NCBI RefSeq assembly: GCF_014257025.1
Contig: NZ_JACMSF010000006.1
Coordinates: 124,001-188,000 of the forward strand
Direction of reading: 5' to 3'
From: Streptomyces cupreus
Lineage (GTDB): Bacteria; Actinomycetota; Actinomycetes; Streptomycetales; Streptomycetaceae
DNA length: 64,000 nucleotides
Within the stretch, counting starts at the first letter, position 1. The number at the start of each line of letters is the position of its first letter. The notes under the pieces are model-generated. The model did no database searches, was not told where the DNA came from, and saw nothing but the letters and a program-made list of their open reading frames with translations. The translations under genes and the position numbers were made by a program. Below, one piece after another: positions 8,941 through 20,000 of the stretch.

Positions 8941-9091
8941 GACGGCCTCCTCAGGCACACCGATCCGCTACAGCCGATCCTCCCTCCCACCCGCTGAACG
9001 TCCCCTGAACGCCCCTGAACGCGCTGTCAGAAACCGAGCAACCGCCGTACGGGGGAGAAAAAAGCGTGTCCCAGGGCCGAACCACCTACCA

Positions 9092-9109
9092 GGTGCGATA
9101 CAGCGCACC
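9092..9109 (-). terminator. Hairpin downstream of the histidine kinase gene
   Basis: Perfect 6-bp arms GGTGCG and CGCACC around a 6-base loop, about 20 bp beyond the kinase stop codon on the minus strand. It is a candidate 3' end for the biosynthetic/two-component operon. Confidence 0.35.
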
Positions 9110-9129
9110 CCCCGGCCCTGCTCAGCGGC

Positions 9130-10374
9130 TCACTCGCCCGCCGACGGCAGCGTCACCACGAACCGAGCGCCCCCCAGATCGCCCTCCCCCACCTCCGCCC
9201 TCCCCCGATGCGCGGCCGCCACCTCCGCCACGATCGCCAGGCCAAGACCGGCCCCGCCCGCTCCCCGCGCACGGGACTCGTCCAGCCGTACGAAGCGGTC
9301 GAAGACGCGCTTCCGGTCGGCGGGCGGGACGCCCGGACCGTCGTCCTCCACCGTCAGCCGCACCTGCCCGTCCCCCGTGTCCGTCAGCGCGAACGCGACC
9401 CGCGCGCGGGCATGGCGGGCCGCGTTCTCGCCGAGGTTGCGCACCAGGCGCCGTAGCGCCTCTGAGTCGCCGATCACCCGGGCCGCGCCCACACCCGTGC
9501 TGTCGATGGCCAGGTCCGTGCCCGACCGCAGGCTGCGCGCCTCCTCCAGGACCAGGTCGTCGACGTCCACCGGCCGGCGGGTCGCCGCGAGCGCGCTCTC
9601 GTCCGCGCGGGCGAGCAGCAGCAGGTCGTCGACCAGGCGTTGCATCCGTACGGCCTCCTCCCGCACCGTCCCGGCCAGGGCGTCGGGGTCCGCCCGTTCG
9701 GGGTGGGCGAGGGCCACCTCGGCATGCTGGCGGACCGCGGCGACCGGGGAGCGCAGTTCGTGGGAGGCGTCGGAGACGAACCGGCGCTGCGCGGCCTCGG
9801 CGCGGGCGACCCTCCGTAGCGTCCTGCCGACGGCCGCCCAGGTCGCGGCGGCCGCGAGCACCAGCAGTACGGGGACGCCGATCAGCAGCAGCCGGGTGAC
9901 CGTCCAGGTCGCCTCCGCCACCCCGGAAGGCGCTCGGCCGTCCAGGACCGTCAGGTCCCGGTCGCCGTCCTTCGCGCCCACCGCGACCACCAGGAACTTG
10001 TCCTCGTCGAGGTCGGTCTCGACCGTCGTGCTCCCGCCGGGCGCGAGCCGGGCCAGCGCCGGGCGGCCCTCGACGTTGTCGCTCGCCGCGACGACCGTGC
10101 CGTCCTCCGCCACGACCTGGAGGAACTCCTCGTCGTCCGCGGACACGGCCAGCGTCGACACCCCGCGCCCCGCCTCGATGACCCGGGCCACCTCGCCGGC
10201 CCGGTCCCGGGCGGCGTCCCGTACGTCATTGCTCAGCTCGGTCCGCAGCCCGAACACCAGGGCCACGCCCCCGGCGACCAGCGCGAGCGCCACCGCGAGC
10301 ACGGCGATGACCGTGGCCCGCACCCGCACGGCCCGAAGCTCCCGCCTCGCCCGCTCACCGGTCCCCGGGGTCAT
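9130..10374 (-). CDS. Membrane sensor histidine kinase
   Basis: 414 residues. A cytoplasmic N-terminus leads to TM1 (about 19-42), an extracytoplasmic sensor region (about 43-158), TM2 (about 159-180), a HAMP-like linker, a dimerisation box with His205 in SHELRSPVAA, and a HATPase domain with N-box (RNLGENAARHA), G1 box (VEDDGPGVPP), F box (VFDRFVRLDE) and G2 box (GLGLAIV). It is a standard OmpR-partner kinase. Its first 20 bases overlap the end of the response-regulator gene, so the two are translationally coupled. The regulator itself starts 9 bp after the megasynthase stop codon, which suggests the pair is transcribed with, and may control, the PKS-NRPS operon. The signal sensed is unknown. 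Confidence 0.92.
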   Translation of the reverse strand: MTPGTGERARRELRAVRVRATVIAVLAVALALVAGGVALVFGLRTELSNDVRDAARDRAGEVARVIEAGRGVSTLAVSADDEEFLQVVAEDGTVVAASDNVEGRPALARLAPGGSTTVETDLDEDKFLVVAVGAKDGDRDLTVLDGRAPSGVAEATWTVTRLLLIGVPVLLVLAAAATWAAVGRTLRRVARAEAAQRRFVSDASHELRSPVAAVRQHAEVALAHPERADPDALAGTVREEAVRMQRLVDDLLLLARADESALAATRRPVDVDDLVLEEARSLRSGTDLAIDSTGVGAARVIGDSEALRRLVRNLGENAARHARARVAFALTDTGDGQVRLTVEDDGPGVPPADRKRVFDRFVRLDESRARGAGGAGLGLAIVAEVAAAHRGRAEVGEGDLGGARFVVTLPSAGE

Positions 10375-11041
10375 CCCGCACCAGCCGATACCCGTACCCC
10401 CGCACCGTCAGCAGCGATCGCCGCCCGAAAGGCCGGTCGACCTTGTTGCGCAGCCGCCGGACGTACACCTCGACGATGTTCGGGTCGCCCTCGAAGTCGT
10501 CGCCCCAGACATGGTCGAGGATGGTCCGTTTGGACACCGCCTCGCCCGCCCGCCGCAGCAGGAACTCCAGTACCGCCAGCTCCCGAGCAGTGACGTCGAT
10601 GTCCCGTCCGGCCCGGGTGACCGTCCGGGTCGCGGGGTCGAGCCGCAGGTCTCCGGCGGTCAGGGCGGCGGGCCGCTGGTGCGCGTCACGCCGCAGCAGG
10701 GCGCGCAGCCGGGCGAGGAGTACGGCGTAGGAGACCGGCTTGGTCAGATAGTCGTCGGCGCCGGTGTCCAGGCCCTCGATCTCGTCCCACTCGCCCTCCT
10801 TGGCGGTGAGCATGAGGATCGGCGTCCAGTCCCCGGCGCCGCGCAGCTCCCGACAGACCCGGTAGCCGTTGAGGCGGGGCAGCATGATGTCGAGGACGAT
10901 GGCGTCGTAGGCGTTCTCGCGGGCCATCCACAGCCCGTCGACGCCGTCCAGCGCGACATCGACGGCGAAGCCCTCGGCCTCCAGCCCGTCCTTGAGCCCG
11001 GCCGCGAACCGCTCCTCGTCCTCGACGACCAGCACGCGCAC
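10355..11041 (-). CDS. OmpR/PhoB-family response regulator
   Basis: 228 residues from a GTG start. The receiver domain has the acidic pair ED (residues 7-8), phospho-acceptor D51 (VLDIMLP), T79 (MLTAK) and K101 (LTKPV). The C-terminal winged helix (about 128-222) shows the OmpR pattern TARELAVLEFLLRRAGEAVSKRTIL and ends VRGYGYRL. It overlaps the kinase gene by 20 bp. The start codon is only 9 bp after the megasynthase TAG, an unusual placement that suggests read-through transcription from the biosynthetic gene. Confidence 0.93.
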   Translation of the reverse strand: MRVLVVEDEERFAAGLKDGLEAEGFAVDVALDGVDGLWMARENAYDAIVLDIMLPRLNGYRVCRELRGAGDWTPILMLTAKEGEWDEIEGLDTGADDYLTKPVSYAVLLARLRALLRRDAHQRPAALTAGDLRLDPATRTVTRAGRDIDVTARELAVLEFLLRRAGEAVSKRTILDHVWGDDFEGDPNIVEVYVRRLRNKVDRPFGRRSLLTVRGYGYRLVRDDPGDR

Positions 11042-11050
11042 ACTCTCACG

Positions 11051-14000
11051 CTACGGCAGCTCCTCAAGCAGCGCGGTGAAACTCCGGGCCCATCCCTCGA
11101 CGGTCGACGCGGTGAAGAGGTCCGTGGAGTACTCGAAGGTGACCTTGATCTCCGTCGACCCCGGCTCCAGTACGACGTACAGCTCGTTGCGCGCCACCCC
11201 CGGCATGGCCAGGCCCTCCACCCGGGTCCGCAGTGGCGCGAGGTCCAGGGTGGGCGGTGGGGTCGTGACCACGGTGAACAGGACCGTCGGGAACAGGCCG
11301 TCCCCGGGGTCCACCAGGTCCACCACCTCCGTCAGCGGCAGCTCCTGGTGGTCCAGCGCCGCGAACAGGCTCTCGGCCAGCTGCGTCGCCAGTTCCCCGA
11401 AGCCCGCGGCCTCCGACAGCCTGGCCCGTACCAGCACCGCGTCCCCGATCAGCCCGACCGTCCCCGCCCGGTCCCGCCGGGTGCGGTTCGCGCTGGACGC
11501 GGCCAGTACGACGTCCGCCGGATCGCCGCACAGTCGGCCCGCCCAGAGCGCGAAGGCGGAGGCCAGCACGGCGTAGGGCGTGACGCCCAGGCGGGCGGCT
11601 GTCGCCGTGATCCGGGCGGGGGTGTCTCCGGCGATGGTCCAGGTGTGCAGGGCGCCCCGGCCCGACAGCTGTGTGGGGCGGGGGTGGTCGTACGGCAGCG
11701 GCAACCGCAGGGGTACGTCCGTCAGTTCGGCCCGCCAGTAGCGCTCCAGCTCCGCCCGCCGTGTCGTCGGCAGCTCGTGCTCGGCGCGGGCCACGTCCGT
11801 GAATTGAACTGTGACCGGCGGGAGTTGACGTCCCTGGTAGAGCCGGCTCAGCTCCTCCCGGATCGCCCCCAGCGACCAGCCGTCGCAGACCGCGTGGTGG
11901 AACACCGTCAGCAGGATCCAGTGGTCCGCCGCGAGTCGGCCCAGACGGAAGCGGAACAGCGGGGCACGGTCCAGGGCGAAGGGGACCCGGGCGTGCTCCT
12001 CGCACCAGTGGTCGGCGTCGGTCATGTCCTCGACCGGTAGCTCCACCGGTACCTCGTCCAGGATCTCCATCGTCCGCTCGGTGCATCTGCCGCGCAGTGC
12101 GTCGTGTCGCCGCACCAGATCCACCAGCGCGCCCTTCAGGCGCTCCACGTCCAACTCACCATGCAGGTCGATGCGATGGGCGATGTTGTAGACGGACGGG
12201 TCCGGGCGTTCGTGATGGCGTTGCCACAGTCGACGCAGGGTCGAGGTCAGCGGTACGGTCGCCGTCACCCGCCGGTCGGCGGCCCGGGACGCGATGCCCC
12301 TGATCGTCGGCGTTCGGAAGAAGTCGGCCATCGACACCTCGACGTCCAGTTCCTCCGCCATCCGGTGCAACAGCCGGATCGCGCCGAGCGAATGGCCGCC
12401 CAGTTCGAAGAAGGGCCGGGTCACCGACACCCTGGGCACGCCCAACTCCTCGCACCACAGCTCGTGGAGGGACTTCTCCAGCGGGGTGACCGGTTCCGCG
12501 TCCGGCCGTACGGCGGGACCGGTGGGTTCGGGCAGCCTGGCCCGGTCCAGCTTCCCGGACGCGTTCACCGGCAGCCGGTCCAGGGCCACCCAGCGCCCCG
12601 GCACCAGATGCTCGGGCAGTTCGGCGGCGAGCGCGTGCCGCAGCGGAGCCGGATCGTCCGTCACGACGTAGGCGACCAGCTCATTCTCTCCGTGCCGGTC
12701 CCGACGCGGTACGACCGCCGCGTCCCGCACCCCGGGCAGCCCGGCCAACACCGTCTGCACCTCGGCCGGTTCGACCCGGTGACCGCGAATCTTGACCTGG
12801 TCGTCGACGCGTCCGCAGTACTGCAGCGTGCCGTCGGTCCGCCAGCGCGCCAGATCGCCGGTGCGGTACAGCGTGCCGCCGTCGACGAAGGCCGCCTCCG
12901 TCTCCTCGGGCCGGTCGAGATAGCCGTGCGCCACGGGGACGCCCCCCACGTACATCTCGCCGACGGCCCCCACCGGCACCGCCCGCCCGGCCGCGTCCCG
13001 CAGCAGGATGCGTACGCCCGGGACCGGTGTGCCGATGGGGGGCAGTGTCTCGCCCTCGGGGTCGACGCGATGGGAGGTGACGATGATCGAGGTCTCGGTC
13101 GGGCCGTACTGGTTGTACAGCGCGCACTCGGGGTGCCCGGCGAGGAACCGTCGGAAGGCTTCGGTGAGGTGGAGCGCCTCGCCCGCCGAGAACAGCTCCC
13201 GCAGGGACGGAAGTCGGGGGCCCGTCTCCATCAGGTACCGGAGCGGAGTGCACGGCATGAACATCCGCTGCACCTCGTGCCGCCGCACCGCCTCCGCGAC
13301 GGCCGCCGGGTCGTATCGCGACTCGTCGTCGATCAGCACCAGTTCGGCCCCGGAGGCCAGCGTGGTGAAGATCTCCTGCACGCTGACGTCGAAGGAGGGC
13401 GAGGTCCACTGGAGGGTGCGCAGGGGCGGGTGTTCGGCGAGGTGGGCGCGGATCAGGTTCACGGGGCCCCGGTGGGGGACGACGACTCCCTTGGGGCGGC
13501 CGGTGGAGCCCGAGGTGTAGATGCAGTACGCCGGGTCCTCGGGGCGTACGTCGACGCCCGGCGGGTCGGTGGGCAGACCGTCGTCCGTGTCCTCCATCAG
13601 GTGCGTCTCGGTGTCGAGGCCGGGGTGCCGGGCGAGCGGTTCGCCCGAGGTCAGCAGCAACACCGGGCCGGCGTCGGCCAGCAGCGCGGCCAGCCGTGGG
13701 GTGGGCGCGGACGGGTCGAGCGGCAGATAGGCGGCACCGCTCTTCAGGACCCCCAGCAGGGCCGTGATCAGCTCCGGTCCGCGAGGCAGCAGCACGGCCA
13801 CCCGCTCCCCGCGCCCGGCGCCCCGGCCGCGCAGGAGGTGGGCGAGGCGGTTGGCGGCGGAGTCCAACGCGCCGTAGGTGAGCCGTCGTTCGTCCATGAC
13901 GAGGGCCACGGCGTCCGGCGCCTGTCGCTCGACCAGGCCGTGCAGGGTGTCCTCGACGGCGGGGGTGGGTTCGTCCAGGCTTCCCAGCCGGGCGAGGTCG

Positions 14001-17000
14001 GTCCGGTCGGGCTCCGTGAGGTCGGGGAGCGGGGCCGTGGGACTGTCCAGGGCCCGGCGCAGCACCTGCTCCACATGGTCCACCAGGCGCCGCACGGTCG
14101 GCTCGTCGAACAGGGCCGTGTCGTACTCGACCATGAACCGCAGGCCGTCCTTGTGGTGGGTCAGATAGACGCTGAGGTCGAAGGGGGCGCGTTCGCTGGG
14201 CACGTCGAGCAGGGTGGCGGTCAGCCGGGGCGGGTCGAAGTCGACGCCGCCTTCGTTCTCGTACTCGACCATCACCTGGAAGAGCGGATTGCGGCTCGGG
14301 TCGCGGGGCGGGTTGAGGGCGCCGACCAGTTCGTCGAAGGGGACGCCGCGGTGCTCGTACGCCGTCATGCTGCCGTCGCGCACCCGGTGCAGCAGGGCAG
14401 GGAAGTCCGGGTCGCCGCCGAGGTCCACGCGCAGCGGGACGGTGTCGAGGAAGAGGCCCACCTGGTCCTCGGCGCCGACGGGGCGGGCGGCGACGGCGGT
14501 GCCGAGCACCACCTCCCGCTGCCCGCTGAACCGGCCGAGCACGGCGCCGATGGCGCCGGTCAGCGCCATGAAGAGGGTGGCCCGGTGTCCGGCAGCGAAC
14601 GTCCGTAGCCTGCTGATCAGTTCGGCGTCCAGGTCATGCGTCAGGCTCGCGCCCTCGCCCGTTCTGACCGGTGGGCGGGGTCGGTCGGTGGGGAGGGTCA
14701 GTTCGGGCGCGTCGGCCAGCTCGCGGCGCCAGAAGTCCAGGGAGGCCGCGAGTTCGGCGGGCGCGGGACGGGCGGGCGTCGGCGGCTCGGGGAGCGCCGA
14801 CGGCTCCTCGTGGCGGTAGTAGGCGGCGAGGTCGCGGGCGAGGACGGCCGTGGAGGAGGAGTCGAAGACGATGTGGTGGGCCAGCAGGAAGAGCAGGTGC
14901 CGCTCGTCCGAGAGCCGCAGCAGCCGGGCGGTGACGAGCGGGCCCTCGCCGAGATCCATGCCGCCGTGCGCATGGGCGGCGAGAACGGCCCGCAGCGCCT
15001 CCCGCTCGGTCGCGCCGCTGTGGTCGTCGACCGGGCAGCCCAGGGGCACATGGTCGCGTATCTCCTGGTACGGCACCCCGTCGGCCTCCCCGAACACCGT
15101 GCGCAGTGCGGGATGCCGGTCGGCGACCCGCTGCAGCGCCCCGCGCAGGGCCGGGACGTCGAGTGGCCCGTCGAGGCGGATCGCCTTCGGCTCGCAGTAC
15201 ATGGTGGTGCCCGGGTGCAACCGCTCAAGGAACCAGATGCGGCGCTGAGCGGGGGACAGCGGCATACGGCGGCGGTGTGGCAGGCCCCCCGTCGCCGGAT
15301 ACTTCCGCCGGCGTACCCGGTCCAGCACCGGCAGCCCTGCCAGCACCTTCTCCCTCGGTACGCCGAAGTCCACGAAGCAGGCGATCTCATCGGCGCCCGC
15401 CGCGACCAGCCGCCCCACCGACTCGACGGCGGTGCGCTCGTCGCCGATGAGCGCACGGGAGGCGCAGTAGCGCTCGTAGGCCCGCCCGAGCAGGAACTCG
15501 ACGTCCTCCTCGGGCGTGTTCGCCAGGTCCACGTCGAAGCCCAGGCTGTTGGTGACCTGGTCGAAGAGGGCGAGCGAGGAGCGCAGATACGACACGAACG
15601 GCCGGTACGCCTCGGCGCGGGCCCGCTCCGCGTCCGCGTCGAGGTAGGTGTGCGCCAGGACGACGACTCGGCCCGCCGCGGGATCGAGGCCGTGCTCGGC
15701 ACGGGTACGCCGGTACAGCGCGATGTTCTCCGCGAGCTGCTCGACGGTCTGCGTCATCAGGTTGGTGACCACACCGAGACCCTCGGCGGCGGCCCGACGG
15801 TAACTTTCGGGGTTGCCCACCACGGCCGCGTACAGGGGCAGTTCGGACTGGATGGGGCGGGGATGCAGTCGTACGTCGATCTGGGCGCCGTCGCCCGCGG
15901 TGACCGTGACCGGCTGTCCCGACCACAACTGCCGTACCGTTGCAAGCCGTTCGTACATCACCTCGCGGTGGCGGCCGAAGTTCTCCGGCGCGAGCGCGAA
16001 GTCGGTGGCGTGCCAGCCGCTCGCGATGCACAGGCCCGCCCGGCCGCCGGAGATGTTGTCGACGACCGACCACTCCTCGGCGACCCGCACGGGATGGTGC
16101 AGCGGGAGCACGACCGAACCGGCGTTCAGCCGGATCCCGCTGGTCCGGGCCGCGAGGGCGGCGGCCAGCACGGAGGGGTTGGGGAACAGGGCGCCGAAGG
16201 AGTTGAAGTGCCGCTCGGGGAACCACAGGCCGTGGAAGCCCTGGCGGTCGGCGAACTCGGCCGCGTCCATGATGAGGCCGTATTTGTCGTGGGCGGTGTG
16301 TTCGGGGTAGTCGCCGAAGAAGTAGAGGCTGAAGTCGACGTCGGTGGTGGAGGTGGGCTCCAGGGCCGGTGTGGGGGCGGGTGCGGGCTCGGGTGCCGGT
16401 GTCGGTGCCGGTGCGGGCGGGGCGGTGAGCAGGTCGAGCTGGCGGTTGATCACTCCGGTGACCTGGTCGGTCAGTTGCTGGGCCAGCTTCAGCTGCTGGC
16501 CGAACAGCGCCTGTAGGTCGGACGGCGGCTCCGAAGTCACCGGCATCGGCTCCGGCTCCGGCGCCTCAGGCTCCGGCTCGGGTTCCGTCGGCTTCCCGCC
16601 ACCCAACCGCTCCGCCAGCTTCCGGGGCGTGTCCGCCGAGTCGAACAGCTCCCGCACCGGGACGCGCACGCCGTACCGCTGCTCCAGTTGCGTCGTCATC
16701 CCCATCAGCGCGAGGGAGTCCGCCCCGAGCTCGAAGAAGGAGCGGTCCGGCACGATGTCGGCGACCTCGGTGCCGAGCGCCCCGGCGGCCAACTCCCGGA
16801 TTCCGTCGAGCACTTCATCAGGCACCGTGACAGCCGGGGCCGACGTCACTCCCACCCGACGCGACCTCAGCGGATGCCCCGGCAACGAGATCCGCCCACC
16901 GCCGGTCGTGATCGCCCGCCAGTCCAAGTCCGCCCCTCGCTCGTACGCCGACCCCAGCCCCGCCAGCACCCCGCTCGCCTGCTCCACAGCCCGGGCTCCT

Positions 17001-20000
17001 CCGCCCTGCCCGCTCAGCCAGCGGCTGCTCGGCGCACAGTGCCGCCCCAGACCGGTGAGCGTGTCGCCCGCGCCGATCTCGACGAAGTCGCCGTGTCCAC
17101 GATCGACGGCGGCAGCCATGGCGAGGTCGAAACGGACCGGCCGCCGGGCCTGCCGCAGCAGATAGTCGTCGTCGACGGTCCAGCCCTCGGGGCGGAGCTC
17201 ACCGTCGGCCGTGGTGATCAGCGGGGTGCGCAGCGGACGGAAGGCCAGCTGCTCGGCGTGCGACCGGAATTTCCGCAGCGCCTCCTCGACGGCGGCCGAG
17301 TGAAAGGCCCGGTCCACCGGCAACGCCCGCCATCGCAGCCCCTCCCCGTCCAACAGACGTGCCGCTTCCTCCAGGGCCTCGGGCGGTCCCGAAATCACTT
17401 GGGAGCTCGGCCCGTTGACGGCGGCGAGTTCCGCTCCGGCCGCCCGCGCGACACGCTCCACGTCCGCCCGCCCGGCCCTGACGGCGAGCATGCCGCCGGG
17501 CGGACAGAGGGCGTGCATCAACTGCCCGCGCAGAGCGGTGAGCCGCAGCCCGTCCTTCACCGTCATCGCCCCGGCCACGCACAGCGCCGCGTACTCGCCG
17601 ACGCTGTGCCCGAACAGCAGCGCGGGCCGGACCCCGGCCGCCTGCCACACCTCGGCGAGCGCCACCTGGTGGGCGAAGAGGGCGGCCTGGGCGGTCTCGG
17701 TGGGCCAGACCTGGTCGTCCGCCGACTCGTCCAGCAGAAGGGGCAGCAGGCCGTCCGGGCATTGGTCCAGGATCCGCCGAGCGGCTGGGTACGCGGCGTA
17801 CAGCCCGCCCGCCATGCCGCGACGGGCGCTGCCCTGCCCGGAGAAGGCGAAGGCGAAGGCGACCGGACCCAACGCCGTTCGATCCGGGTTCCGTTCGGCC
17901 AGTGACCGGGCCAGCTCCTGCGCCGTACGACCGACCGCCGTGACACGACAGGCGCGATGCGGGCGGCCGAAGGCGAGGGTGGCCGCCACATCGGTGGCGG
18001 CGAGGTCCGGGTCCCGGCGCAGCCGGTCGGCGAGCGTATCGGCGAACTCGGCCAGGGCCTCTTCGTCGGTGGCCGACACCGGTACGAGGACCGGGAGTTC
18101 GCTCGCGGAAGCCGTCCGCACCGGCGCCTCCTCCAACACCACATGCGCGTTGGTGCCGCCGACCCCGAGGGCGCTGACGCCCGCCCGGCGAGGTACGCCG
18201 TCCTCGACCGGCCACGGACGCAGCTCGGTCGCCAACGTCAGGGAGCCAAGCCTCAGTTCAGGATTGGGCCGACTCAGATGGAGCGTGGGCACCAGCATGC
18301 GATGCCGCAGCATCAGCACCGTCTTGATGAGCCCCGCCATGCCCGCGCAACTGTCGAGATGCCCGATGTTCGGCTTCACCGACCCGACGGCGCAGAACCC
18401 GGTACGAGCAGCCCCGTCGCCCAGCGCCCGCCCGAGCGCCTCGAACTCCACCGGGTCGCCGAGCCGGGTCCCGGTCCCGTGGGCCTCGACGTACGAGATC
18501 GTCTCCGCCGGGACATCGGCCCGGCGCAGCGCCTGCCGTACCACCTCCACCTGCCCGGTGACCCCGGGGGCCGTGAAGCCGACCTTGCCCGCGCCGTCGT
18601 TGTTGACGGCCGAGCCGAGGATGACCGCGTGCACGGTGTCGCCGTCGGCGAGCGCCCGGTCGAGCCGTTTGAGCAGTACGGCGGCGACGCCGTTGCCGCC
18701 GACCGTGCCGTCGGCGTCCGCGTCGAAGGCACGGCAGCGTCCGGTGGGCGACAGGATGGAACCGGGGTGGGCGCGGTAGCCGCTCTCCTGGGGCAGATGA
18801 ACGGCCGCGGCACCGGCCAGCGCCAGGTCCGTCTCCCCGCTCAGCAGGGCCTGAACCGCCAGGTGGACGGCGACCAGCGAGGTGGAGCAGGCGGTCTGCA
18901 CGCCGATCGCCGGGCCGGTGAGCCCGAGCCGGTAGGCGACACGGGTGGCGAGGAAGTCGGGCTGCCGTCCGATCGCGCTCTGCATCCCCGCAGTCGTCGC
19001 AGTGGCCTGCTGATGGTCGTAGAGGTTCATGCCCGAACCGGCGAACACCCCGATCCTGGTGCCGGGTTCGGCCGCCGCGTAACCGCCGTCCTCCAGCGCC
19101 CGGTGGCAGCATTCCAGGAACAGCCGGTGCGCGGGATGAGTGAGTCCGGTCTCCTTGGGGCTCATCCCGAAGAACTCGGCGTCGAAGTCCTCGACCCCGT
19201 CCAGCACTCCGGCGACCGGCACCCGCTCGGGCGTGATCTCGCCGAAGACCCCGACGCTGTCGACCCCGTCACGCAGGTTGGCCCAGAACCGGTCGACCGT
19301 GTCGGCGCCGGGGAAGCGCAGGGCCATCCCGACCACGGCGATACGGCGGTCGGCGGCCCCGCGATCCGGTTCCGGCGCCGACGGCATGTCCACGGGAGCG
19401 TCCGCGAGATGGGCGGCCAGCGCGGCGGCCGTCGGATGCTCGAAGAAGGCCGTCTGCGGGATCTCCGCCCCGAGCCGCTTCTCAAGGCGGGCGCGCAGCC
19501 GTACGACGAGGACGGAGGTCAGGCCGAGTTCGTAGAACGGGGTGTGCGCGTCGGCCGGGCGGCCGAGGAGGGCGGCGAGTTCCTCCCTTACGGCCTGCGC
19601 GACCGCGTCGGCGTCGGGCCGCGATGCCTCCCCCTGCGCGATGAACCGTTCCCTCAGCTCGGCCCGCCGCACCTTCCCCGCAGGCGTCCTCGGGAAGTCC
19701 GCCGCCGGGACGGGCACGACGTGCGCGGCGGTGAGCCGGAGCCGGGAGTACAGGGCCGCCTTCACCTCACGCGCGATCCGTACGTCCTCCTCGGGCCCCC
19801 GGCTGACGAAGAACAGGGCCAGTTCCTCGGTCCCGCGCTCCTGGACCGGAACCCCGCACGCGCCCACCTCCCCTTGCCGTATGCCGGGAACGGCGCTGAT
19901 GGCCTCCTCCACCTCATGGGCGTAGACGTTGTGCCCGTTGAGGATGATCAGGTCCTTGCGGCGGCCGGTGATGACGACCTGTCCGGCGTCGAGGAAGGCC

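Noticed and set aside
8603..12040. 1145-codon plus-strand open frame over the kinase, regulator and megasynthase end
   Set aside because: It crosses three convincing minus-strand genes and contains no motif.
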